Notes under the pieces: generated by a model
Told to the model about the DNA's origin: nothing
Database searches by the model: none
Seen by the model: the letters and a program-made list of their open reading frames with translations, nothing else
In this document: one piece after another, positions 57,089-64,000 of the stretch
Position numbering within the stretch: the stretch's first letter is position 1
Layout of the letters: each line of letters opens with the position of its first letter
NCBI RefSeq assembly: GCF_000247995.1
Contig: NZ_BAFE01000009.1
Coordinates: forward strand, 62,001-126,000
Direction of reading: 5' to 3'
Origin: Mobilicoccus pelagius NBRC 104925
GTDB taxonomy: Bacteria > Actinomycetota > Actinomycetes > Actinomycetales > Dermatophilaceae
DNA length: 64,000 nt
Program-made: the position numbers and the translations under genes

Positions 57089-58639
57089 ATGCCCGTCGAC
57101 CGCGCCACCACGCTCCTCCTCAACGCCCGCGCCGCGCGTGAGGCCGCAGACCCGGCGGCGTGTGTCGACCCCGCGACCGGCCACGCGTCGCGGGCGTCGT
57201 CGGATCCGACGGAAGCGGCGGTCGCCGACCCGGTGACCAGGGCGGCCTCGCCGTGGGCCGCGCCGGTCACCCGGCGCTCCGCCCCCGCGAGTCAGGACCC
57301 GGCCGCGAGCCCGCCCTCCCCGCGTATGCCCGCACGGAACGGCCTGCGCGGATCCCCCCAACCCCATGCCTCGACCGGCGATCGTCGCCACCCGACGGTC
57401 GTGGACGACGCGGTCACCGAGCCGCTCACCCCGGTACGAGTCCCCGGGCCGCCGACCTCGTCGACCTCTCCCGCCCCGACGCCGCACCTGCCGACCCCGG
57501 TCACCGCGACGACGAACGTCCCGACGACGCGACGGGAGCTTCGCGAGCAGCGCGAGGCGGCGGGACGTCGCCGCGGTATTCGTCCCACGTCCGACGTCGG
57601 GGGCGCGGGGCCCCCCACCGGGACTCACGGCAACGGGCGAGACGACGCCCCGGGCGTCGGTCACGGCACCATCGACGACCGGGATATCGGTGGTCGGGGC
57701 ATCGTCGACGAGGGCATCGACGATCTCGGCGCCGACGACACCGCCCTCGCTGCTGCTGCCCCGGTGCGCGCACCTGCCTCCGGCGGCACGGGTGTCGGCG
57801 TCGGCTCACGAACGGGGCGGGGTGACACGCCGGCCGAGACGGCGCTCCCGTCGAGTCGCCTCGTCCGAGGCCGCGACGGGGTCCTCGAGATCCCCTCCGG
57901 GCTCGTGGGGGCGCGCGTCGTCCCGCCGTGGCTCGCCGTCGCCGGGGCGGGGGTCGTCGTCCTCGTCGCCGTCCTCGCGGTCACGTTCTCGTTCCTCCGA
58001 GACGAACCCGCCTCGGAACCGGTCGCCACACAGGTGCGGCCGTCCTCCCCGGCCGCCGTCACCGGTACCGCCGGGCGACCGCCGGTGGCCACCCCCGTTC
58101 CGGTCGGAGGGGCTGCCCTCGCCGAGGCACGTCCCGGCGCCACCGCGCCGGTGGCGGCCGGAGGGGCGCCCGGAGCGACCCCGGCCGGGGAGTACCTCGT
58201 GCACGTCGTCGGCGAGGTGAAGCGCGAGGGGGTCGTGACCGTGCCTACCGGTGCCCGCGTCTCCGACGCGATCGCCAAGGCCGGTGGCCCCGGGCCCAAG
58301 GCGGTGCTCGCCGGTCTCAACCTCGCGCGTCCCGTCGTCGACGGAGAGCAGATCGTCGTCCCCGACGCGGACGGCGCGCCCGTCCCCGTCAACACGATGC
58401 CGCCGCCCGCCATGCCGCAACCGGGCGCCGCCCCGGGGGTCGGTGGACCGCTCATCGACCTCAACACCGCGGATCAGGCCGCGCTGGAATCCCTGCCGGG
58501 GGTGGGGCCCGTCCTCGCCGCGAAGATCCTCGAATGGCGTACCACCCATGGCCGGTTCACCTCCGTCGACGAACTCGGCGAGGTAAGCGGGGTGGGGGAG
58601 AAGAAACTCGAGGCCATCCGCCCCAAGGTCCGTGTCTGA
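57089..58639 (+). CDS. comEA: DNA-binding competence protein ComEA
   Basis: A 516-residue protein. A single membrane segment (about 275-297, PPWLAVAGAGVVVLVAVLAV) is followed by an SLBB domain (about 370-430, VHVVGEVKREGVVTVPTGARV) and a C-terminal double helix-hairpin-helix DNA-binding region (DLNTADQAALESLPGVGPVL, about 455-516), the ComEA layout. The 270 residues before the membrane segment are Pro/Thr/Asp-rich, disordered-looking and far longer than usual. It would bind incoming DNA outside the membrane and pass it to ComEC, whose gene overlaps this one by 8 bases. Confidence 0.92.
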   Translation: MPVDRATTLLLNARAAREAADPAACVDPATGHASRASSDPTEAAVADPVTRAASPWAAPVTRRSAPASQDPAASPPSPRMPARNGLRGSPQPHASTGDRRHPTVVDDAVTEPLTPVRVPGPPTSSTSPAPTPHLPTPVTATTNVPTTRRELREQREAAGRRRGIRPTSDVGGAGPPTGTHGNGRDDAPGVGHGTIDDRDIGGRGIVDEGIDDLGADDTALAAAAPVRAPASGGTGVGVGSRTGRGDTPAETALPSSRLVRGRDGVLEIPSGLVGARVVPPWLAVAGAGVVVLVAVLAVTFSFLRDEPASEPVATQVRPSSPAAVTGTAGRPPVATPVPVGGAALAEARPGATAPVAAGGAPGATPAGEYLVHVVGEVKREGVVTVPTGARVSDAIAKAGGPGPKAVLAGLNLARPVVDGEQIVVPDADGAPVPVNTMPPPAMPQPGAAPGVGGPLIDLNTADQAALESLPGVGPVLAAKILEWRTTHGRFTSVDELGEVSGVGEKKLEAIRPKVRV

Positions 58640-61600
58640 CGAGAGCGGGCGACGGCCTCCCCGCGGTGCACCGCCATCGATCGCCGCCGCTTCACACCCG
58701 TGGGACCGCGCAGCACTCGCGTCGACGCTCGGCGTGCGGCTGGACGCCGGGGACCCGACGACGGTGCCGCGGCGCGGAGGCACTCGACGGCCGAATCGAG
58801 GCGCGGTGGTCGAGAAGCCGGTGGTCGAGAAGGGCGGCGGGGACCGGCCGTCGGATCCTCGAGTGCCCGGCGTGGCCGGAGAGCGGGACGCACGGACACC
58901 GCCCGCGGACGTCCGCCTCCTCCTCCCGGCGCTGCTCGCGTGGGCGGCGGTGGCATTCGCCCTCGGTCGCGGACCGTGGATCCCCCTCGGGCTGGGTGCG
59001 CTCCTCGGCGTGGGTGCACTCGTCGTCGCCTGGAGGGGGCGGCGGGTGCATCGACCCGCCGGGGCACGCGGCAGCCTCACCGGTCCACGCGGACAGTGGT
59101 CGGCCCGCCCCGCGGATCCGCCGGTACGCAGCAGGACGGAGGCGCGGCGCGCCGTCCTCACCTTGGGTCTGCTCCTCGCAGCCGCCCTCCTCCTCCGGGT
59201 CGCCGTCGCCGAACGGACTGCCGAGGCCGGGCCCGTCGGCGACCTCGCGAGGGAACGGGCCGCCGTCGTCCTCGAGGGACGCGTCGGTGGGGAACCCCGG
59301 CCCCTCCGGCAGGTCGAGCCAGGGCCTGCCCGTGTCGCCGTCGTCGTCCACGTCACGCGCGTCGACGCCCGGGGGTTCACGACGGCCGTCGACACGCCCG
59401 TCCTCGTGCTCGGTGAGCCCGAGTGGGCCGATGTCGGGTGGCGCGATGTCGTCGAGATGCGCGGTCGACTCGAAGAGGCCCGCGGAGGAGACGAGGTGCG
59501 GGCGGTGCTCCGCCCCTTCGGCGGCCCCACCGTGCGTCGAGGCCCCGGCCCCGTCGTGGCCGCCACGAACGTCGTGCGGGAGTCCATGCGGGCGGCCACG
59601 ACGCCACTGCCCGACGACGCGCGCGGTCTCGTCCCCGCGATGATCATCGGAGACCGTCGGGCCGTCCCTGAGGACCTCACCGAGGCGATGCGTGCCACCG
59701 GCATGACCCACCTCACCGCCGTCTCGGGCACGAACTGCTCCCTCGTCGTCGCCGGCGCGCTGTGGGTGTGTGGCTGGGTGGGGATCCCGCGCCGAGGTCG
59801 CCCCCTCGTGGGGCTGTGCGTGCTCGCGGGCTTCGTCGTCCTCGCGCGCCCCGACCCGAGCGTCCTGCGCGCGGCGGTCATGGGGGCCGTGGGCCTCGTC
59901 GGTATCGCACGGTCCCGCCGCACCCTCGGCCTGCCGGCCCTCGCCGGCGCCCTCCTCGTGCTGCTCGCCGTCGACCCCTGGCTGGCGCGATCCTTCGGCT
60001 TCGCCTTGTCGGTCCTCGCGACGGCAGGCCTCCTCGTCTTCGTCGGTCCGTGGTCCGAGGCGCTGCGCACGGGCCTGCGGCTGCCCCGCCCGGTGGCCGT
60101 GGGTCTTGCGATCCCCCTCGCCGCGCAGGTCATGTGCGCGCCGGTCGTCGTCCTGCTGCAGGAGGAGATCAGCGTCGTCGGCATCCTCACGAACGCCCTC
60201 GCGGGCCCGCTCGTCGCGCCGGTCACCCTCCTCGGTGCCGCAGTCGCCCTTCTCTCCCCGTTCTGGCCCACAGGCGCTGTCGTCGTCGCCTGGGCGGCCG
60301 CCGTCCCCGCCCTCGGCATCGCGCGCCTCGCCCGTGCCGGGGAGTCTGCGCCGCTCCGTGCCGTCCCGTGGCCCGCAGGCACGGTGGGCGCGGTATCCCT
60401 GGCCGTCCTCCTGCTCGTCGTCGTGCTCACCGCCGGCCCCGTGTGGCGTCGGGTCCGAGGACGGGTGCGTCGTCGACCGATGGTCGCGGTCGTCGCCGTC
60501 CTCGCCGTCGTCGCAGTCCTCGTGCCGGTCCTCGTCGTGCGATCCCGCACCGGGTTCCCCGGTCCGGCCCCGGCCGTCGTCATGTGCGACGTCGGACAGG
60601 GGGACGCTCTCGTCCTCGCGTCGGGCCCGCGGCGTGCCGTCGTCCTCGATGTCGGGCCCGATCCCGAACGACTCGACCGGTGCCTCGACGCGCTCGCCGT
60701 CGAGGTCGTCGACGCGGTCGTCCTCACCCACTTCGACGCCGATCACGTCGCCGGGCTGGCCGGGCTCACGCAGGGCCGTGCCGTCGGCGACGTCGTCGTC
60801 TCGGCCGCCTCGATGCAGGACGTCCGGCCCGGCGTCGAACGGTGGTGGCGGGCCCACGGCCGCCCGGTGCACCAGGTGGTCAGGGGCGACCTGCTCCGGT
60901 GGGGCGATGTCTCCGCGGTCGTCCGCGGGCCGCGATCCGCGTATTCGGGGGCATCCTCGGCGAATGACGGATCGCTCGTCCTCGACATCGTCGTCGACGG
61001 CCCGGAGGAGGACGACGCGGTGCGGGGCCTCTTCCTCGCCGACGCGGGCGAGGACGCCGGGTCGGCGGTCCGGGCCGACCTCCGCACCTCGAGTGTGCCG
61101 CCCATGCCCGCCGAGGAGGCCGCGGACGGATCGGCGCGGTCGGACGTGCGCGCGGACATGCCGTTCGACCTCGTCAAGGTCGCTCACCACGGCTCGTCCG
61201 ACCACGACGCGCCCCTGCTCGCGCTCGTGGCCGCGCCCGTCGCCCTCGTCAGCGTCGGTGCGGACAACACCTACGGTCATCCGGCGCCGAGCCTGCTCAC
61301 CCATGCCCGCGCGGCGGGCTCGGTGGTCTACCGCACCGACCGGGACGGGGACGTCGCCGTCCGCAAGGAGGACGGCCGCCTGCTCGTCGTCCGTGAACAC
61401 CGTCGGGACGCGTCGGCCAGTCGGGAGGACGCCGCAGGAGGGACAGCATGGTCCCTGGAGCCGCCGATGAGGGTGCCGGGAACGGCGGGAGCGGCGTCGA
61501 TGCGCGCGAGGGAGGCGGATCGGCACCCCCGTAGGGGCCGACACCGCCGGGGGCGGGGACTACGCGGGAGCGCGCAGGGAACGGGCGCTGTCGCACAACG

Positions 61601-62174
61601 CCTGAAGCGTCGCGGCCACAGCCGGGACTCGTTCGAGGTCAGGCGTGGTGACGACGTGCACGGTGCGGTAGGACGGCGGATCGAGCGGGCGGATGGCGAC
61701 CCCGGGGTTCGTGATGGCCGCGAGGATGAGGTCGGGGATGAGAGCGACACCGAGCCCGGCGGCGACGAACCCCTGGACGGCCACGTAGTCCTCGGTCTCG
61801 TACCGCACGGAGGGGTCGAAACCCGCGCCGTGCCCGAGGGAGAGGAGGTGACCCCGACACCGGGGACAACCGGCAATCCAGGTCTCCCCGGCGAGCTCGG
61901 GCATCGGCACGACGTCGGCCTTCGCGAGGGGGTGGTCGGGTGGGAGGGCGACGCGCACCGGGTCGTCGAGGAGCGGATGCGTCGTGAGCCCGTCGAGGTC
62001 CCCACCCCGAGCGACGTCGGTGCCGTCGTAGGCGAAGGCGACCGCGAGGTCGCAATCCCCGGCCCGAAGTGCTGCGAGCGACTCGGGAGGCTCGGCCTCG
62101 GTGAACGTGACCGAGACGTCGGGGTGACGTTCGTGCATGAGCGCCAGGGCGCGGGGGAGGAGGGTGCTCGATGA
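58632..62174 (+). CDS. comEC: DNA uptake channel ComEC, with unusual C-terminal run-on
   Basis: The frame is 1180 residues from GTG 58632. A basic N-terminal tail, two or three helices, an OB-like external part, the competence domain (ATGMTHLTAVSGTNCSLVVAG) and several helices are followed by a metallo-beta-lactamase domain (DVGQGDALVL, HFDADH, VKVAHHGS, about 660-930). ComEC moves one DNA strand into the cell. Normal proteins end near residue 930; here no stop is met, and residues 977-1180 are antisense to the LysR gene. That tail (arginine/glutamate-rich, no family features) may be translated or may reflect a lost stop or frameshift. Confidence 0.85.
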   Translation: MSDESGRRPPRGAPPSIAAASHPWDRAALASTLGVRLDAGDPTTVPRRGGTRRPNRGAVVEKPVVEKGGGDRPSDPRVPGVAGERDARTPPADVRLLLPALLAWAAVAFALGRGPWIPLGLGALLGVGALVVAWRGRRVHRPAGARGSLTGPRGQWSARPADPPVRSRTEARRAVLTLGLLLAAALLLRVAVAERTAEAGPVGDLARERAAVVLEGRVGGEPRPLRQVEPGPARVAVVVHVTRVDARGFTTAVDTPVLVLGEPEWADVGWRDVVEMRGRLEEARGGDEVRAVLRPFGGPTVRRGPGPVVAATNVVRESMRAATTPLPDDARGLVPAMIIGDRRAVPEDLTEAMRATGMTHLTAVSGTNCSLVVAGALWVCGWVGIPRRGRPLVGLCVLAGFVVLARPDPSVLRAAVMGAVGLVGIARSRRTLGLPALAGALLVLLAVDPWLARSFGFALSVLATAGLLVFVGPWSEALRTGLRLPRPVAVGLAIPLAAQVMCAPVVVLLQEEISVVGILTNALAGPLVAPVTLLGAAVALLSPFWPTGAVVVAWAAAVPALGIARLARAGESAPLRAVPWPAGTVGAVSLAVLLLVVVLTAGPVWRRVRGRVRRRPMVAVVAVLAVVAVLVPVLVVRSRTGFPGPAPAVVMCDVGQGDALVLASGPRRAVVLDVGPDPERLDRCLDALAVEVVDAVVLTHFDADHVAGLAGLTQGRAVGDVVVSAASMQDVRPGVERWWRAHGRPVHQVVRGDLLRWGDVSAVVRGPRSAYSGASSANDGSLVLDIVVDGPEEDDAVRGLFLADAGEDAGSAVRADLRTSSVPPMPAEEAADGSARSDVRADMPFDLVKVAHHGSSDHDAPLLALVAAPVALVSVGADNTYGHPAPSLLTHARAAGSVVYRTDRDGDVAVRKEDGRLLVVREHRRDASASREDAAGGTAWSLEPPMRVPGTAGAASMRAREADRHPRRGRHRRGRGLRGSAQGTGAVAQRLKRRGHSRDSFEVRRGDDVHGAVGRRIERADGDPGVRDGREDEVGDESDTEPGGDEPLDGHVVLGLVPHGGVETRAVPEGEEVTPTPGTTGNPGLPGELGHRHDVGLREGVVGWEGDAHRVVEERMRREPVEVPTPSDVGAVVGEGDREVAIPGPKCCERLGRLGLGERDRDVGVTFVHERQGAGEEGAR

Positions 62175-62477
62175 GGAGGGGAAGGCCATGAGTCGTACGC
62201 GCCCGGCTCGGAGGCCGGCGATGGCCGCGACCTCGTCCTCCGCCTCGTCGAGAGCGGCCAGGACGGGGCCGGCGTGGCGGACGAGGACCTCTCCGGCCTC
62301 GGTGAGACGGATGGACCTGCCGATCCGCTCGACGAGAACCGTGCCGAGACGCTGCTCGAGCCGACGCACCATCTGCGACACGGCAGGCTGGGAGTATCCG
62401 AGCGCGGTCGCAGCGCCGGTGAAGCTGCCCTCGTCGGCGATTGCTTTCATGACTCTCAGGCCGCCGGCGTCGATCAT
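61560..62477 (-). CDS. LysR-type transcriptional regulator
   Basis: A 305-residue regulator with an N-terminal winged helix (about 1-60: GLRVMKAIADEGSFTGAATAL, SQPAVSQMVRRLEQRLG) and a substrate-binding domain with VRLMAFPSSSSTLLPRAL. WIAGCPRCRGHL in the effector domain has a CxxC pair. ATG 62477 is the family-like start; TAGGGT seven bases upstream on the minus strand suggests a leaderless transcript. Its 3' 615 bases overlap the open comEC frame on the other strand. The target gene is unknown; comEC or its own divergent side are possibilities. Confidence 0.9.
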   Translation of the reverse strand: MIDAGGLRVMKAIADEGSFTGAATALGYSQPAVSQMVRRLEQRLGTVLVERIGRSIRLTEAGEVLVRHAGPVLAALDEAEDEVAAIAGLRAGRVRLMAFPSSSSTLLPRALALMHERHPDVSVTFTEAEPPESLAALRAGDCDLAVAFAYDGTDVARGGDLDGLTTHPLLDDPVRVALPPDHPLAKADVVPMPELAGETWIAGCPRCRGHLLSLGHGAGFDPSVRYETEDYVAVQGFVAAGLGVALIPDLILAAITNPGVAIRPLDPPSYRTVHVVTTPDLERVPAVAATLQALCDSARSLRAPA

Positions 62478-62550
62478 GCCCCCCACCCTACGGCGGCCAG
62501 GCGGTCGTGGCCCCCGGGATGCCGCCCGCGGCACTCCGAGGGCCGGGGGC

Positions 62551-63252
62551 TCAGATGCTCCGCATCACCGCGGTGACCTTGCCCAGGATCGTCGCCTCGT
62601 CACCATCGATGGGGTCGTAGCTCGGGTTGTGGGGGAGCAGCCACACGTGGCCGTCCCGTCGCTTGAACGTCTTGACCGTGGCCTCGCCGTCGATCATCGC
62701 CGCGACGATGTCGCCGTTCTCCGCGGTGGGCTGGGAACGGACGACGACCCAGTCGCCGTCGCAGATGGCCGCGTCGATCATCGAGTCGCCGGCGACCTTG
62801 AGGAGGAACAGGCGCCCGTCGCCGACGAGCTCGCGAGGCAGCGGGAAGACGTCCTCGACCATCTCCTCGGCGAGGATCGGAACCCCGGCGGCGATGCGAC
62901 CGAGCATCGGCACGTAGGCCGGCTCGGGATGCGCGTCGCGTCCGGCGCTGTCGTCCTGTCCGGAGAGGATGGCCTGCGCGATGGCGGCCGCGTCGGCCCC
63001 CGGCGGGGGTGCGACGATCTCGAGGGCGCGGGGCCGGTTGGGGTCCTTGCGGAGATAGCCCTTGCGCTCGAGCGCCGAGAGCTGGTGGGCGACGCTGCTC
63101 GGGCTCGTCAGGCCAACGGCCTCACCGATCTCGCGCAGGCTCGGCGGATACCCGCGGGAGTCGACCGAGAGACGGATGAAGTCGAGCACCTTGCGTTGGC
63201 GGGGCGTCAGCCCGGGGGTGTCGCGATGGCGGATCGTGCGGACCTTCTCCAC
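62551..63252 (-). CDS. lexA: SOS repressor LexA
   Basis: A 233-residue repressor. The N-terminal winged helix ([39 protein letters not shown]) is followed by the self-cleaving protease domain: cleavage between A122 and G123 ([12 protein letters not shown]), S157 in AGDSMIDA and K194 in [11 protein letters not shown] 63252 has GAGAGGA six bases upstream. It represses recA (box at 29046) and probably itself through the palindrome over its promoter. RecA, its co-protease, is in the same window. Confidence 0.97.
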   Translation of the reverse strand: MEKVRTIRHRDTPGLTPRQRKVLDFIRLSVDSRGYPPSLREIGEAVGLTSPSSVAHQLSALERKGYLRKDPNRPRALEIVAPPPGADAAAIAQAILSGQDDSAGRDAHPEPAYVPMLGRIAAGVPILAEEMVEDVFPLPRELVGDGRLFLLKVAGDSMIDAAICDGDWVVVRSQPTAENGDIVAAMIDGEATVKTFKRRDGHVWLLPHNPSYDPIDGDEATILGKVTAVMRSI

Positions 63253-63395
63253 GGCGTGTCCTCTCTGCGTCCTGCTCCTGGCGACCCCGCGCCCCTCGCC
63301 CCCCTCGCCGCACGGGGTCGTCCGCAGGGCGGAACGACCCGGTTCGTGCTGGTCGAAGGGTTGTCGGCGGTGCCTGGTCGACTCTCCTCGTGAAC

Positions 63396-63425
63396 ATCCT
63401 ACGGTTGCTCGCACAGATGTTTCAA
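63396..63425 (-). promoter_or_regulatory. Promoter of lexA
   Basis: On the minus strand TTGAAA (63425-63420) and TAGGAT (63401-63396) are 18 bases apart, giving a leader of about 135 bases to the lexA GTG. The -35 box lies in the palindrome. Confidence 0.65.
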
Positions 63426-63438
63426 ACATCTGTGCGAG
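63408..63438. promoter_or_regulatory. 31-bp perfect palindrome over the lexA promoter
   Basis: CTCGCACAGATGTTT (63408-63422) is followed by one base and then its exact reverse complement (63424-63438). It covers the -35 and most of the spacer of the lexA promoter and lies just upstream of the plus-strand promoter, so it could control both genes. Each half contains GCAC-N4-GTTT, an altered GAAC-N4-GTTC, so it may be two overlapping weak LexA sites. Confidence 0.7.
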
Positions 63439-63443
63439 AAGTG

Positions 63444-63472
63444 TGGACAGAGTCCGCAGAGTCGTCGATACT
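63444..63472 (+). promoter_or_regulatory. Promoter of the LysM gene
   Basis: TGGACA (63444-63449) and GATACT (63467-63472) are 17 bases apart, about 185 bases before the LysM start. Confidence 0.5.
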
Positions 63473-63658
63473 CGTACCTGAGTTCGAAGAACATGTGCAC
63501 GGTCGGCGAGGCGTGACGACGAGTCCCGCGGGCCTGACAGGCGGGGCGTCCCGATGACGGCGCTCGCGGTTCGAACGCAGTTCTCGGCCGGCACCATCGC
63601 CCTTCCTGGTGGCGTGGTGGAGGCAGAGATCCTGCGGATGGGTGAGGAGGAGGCTTCG

Positions 63659-64000
63659 ATGGCGGTTCAGGCGTTCGAACGACAGGTGGCGGCGCCGGCA
63701 TGGGCACCCGTGGAGTCGGGGGAGGCATCATCCGAGGAGGCTTCTCGCCGCAGACACCTTCGGGTGGTACGCGACGGCGAGGTGGTGGTCCGCCCCCGGT
63801 TGCGGCTCACTCGGCGGGGACGCCTCGTGCGAACCCTGGCGGTGTTCGGGGCACTGTGCCTCCTCGCGCTCGTCGCAGCGGCCCGGTGGGCGAGTCCCGA
63901 TCTCCCGCCGACCCACTCGGTCACCGTGCGGCCGGGTCAGACGCTCCTCGAGATCGCGACAGAGGAGCTCCCCATGGTGCCCACCGAGGCGGCCGCGCTG
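63659..64000 (+). CDS. LysM peptidoglycan-binding protein, cut by window edge
   Basis: The frame has no stop before the window ends (114 residues seen). A short cytoplasmic part ends in [13 protein letters not shown], a membrane segment follows ([18 protein letters not shown]), and the start of a LysM domain is visible ([20 protein letters not shown]). This layout beside lexA is common in actinobacteria and recalls the SOS division inhibitor YneA/DivS group, but that role is only an inference. ATG 63659 has GAGGAGGAGG five bases upstream; an upstream in-frame ATG (63554) has no ribosome binding site. Confidence 0.8.
   Translation, partial: MAVQAFERQVAAPAWAPVESGEASSEEASRRRHLRVVRDGEVVVRPRLRLTRRGRLVRTLAVFGALCLLALVAAARWASPDLPPTHSVTVRPGQTLLEIATEELPMVPTEAAAL

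Larger units (their letters stand above)
63253..63658. other. Divergent lexA/LysM intergenic region
   Basis: About 400 bases with no supported gene. It holds the lexA promoter and its 31-bp palindrome, a plus-strand promoter for the LysM gene, and GAACATGTGCAC (63489-63500), a half-match to the LexA box GAAC-N4-GTTC. Confidence 0.6.

Overview
The window is a 64 kb piece of a high-GC actinobacterial chromosome. The gene order (rnj-ftsK, rimO-pgsA-cinA-clgR, lhr-nei2, DUF3046-recA-recX-miaB-miaA-dapF, hflX-dinG, lexA beside a LysM gene) is typical of Actinomycetota. GTG starts, 4-base GTGA/ATGA overlaps and apparently leaderless genes (TANNNT 6-7 nt before the start codon) are common. A Micrococcales member of the Dermatophilaceae/Intrasporangiaceae type is my best guess, but the family is an inference. 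I found no rRNA, tRNA, insertion sequence, prophage or CRISPR array; the content is essentially chromosomal housekeeping with a few accessory inserts.

Layout. 1-7.2 kb (minus strand): two overlapping glycosyltransferase genes, an MFS transporter, the cstA-ybdD pyruvate/peptide uptake pair, and thyA-folA for thymidylate synthesis. 7.5-15.2 kb (plus): dapA-rnj, an L-lactate dehydrogenase, ftsK and a beta-lactamase-fold lipoprotein. 15.3-17.9 kb (minus): a chemoreceptor-like protein followed by an M19 dipeptidase. 18.2-21.2 kb (plus): rimO-pgsA-cinA in a tightly coupled operon, then clgR. 21.5-27.4 kb (minus): lhr helicase and a Nei-type DNA glycosylase. 27.6-34.2 kb: DUF3046, a universal stress protein, recA with a clear LexA box, recX, miaB and miaA.

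34.4-37.7 kb holds a corrinoid ABC transporter (btuF-btuC-btuD, minus) whose leader carries a cobalamin riboswitch and a hairpin that can hide the Shine-Dalgarno sequence. Next come a broken small gene, dapF, an RsmC-like methyltransferase, a small NAD(P)-binding protein and a divergent module of hydantoinase/oxoprolinase genes (hyuA, hyuB) facing a PucR-type regulator, with a perfect palindrome between them. 46.5-51.2 kb: hflX, a DJ-1/PfpI protein and dinG. 51.3-62.5 kb: holA, rpsT, leuS, degV, comEA, comEC and a LysR regulator; this block separates dinG from lexA, which are usually close. The window ends with lexA (minus) diverging from a LysM cell-wall gene (plus, cut by the edge); a 31-bp perfect palindrome overlaps the lexA promoter.

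Themes: DNA repair and SOS control (recA, recX, lexA, dinG, lhr, nei2), tRNA/ribosome modification (miaA, miaB, rimO), lysine/peptidoglycan precursors (dapA, dapF), DNA uptake (comEA, comEC) and nutrient import (cstA, btuFCD). I saw no convincing new multi-gene system. The points most worth a second look are regulatory or structural: the riboswitch-controlled btu operon, the lexA palindrome, the hyu/pucR palindrome, the comEC frame that runs on across the antisense of the LysR gene, and the nonsense/frameshift-damaged small gene.
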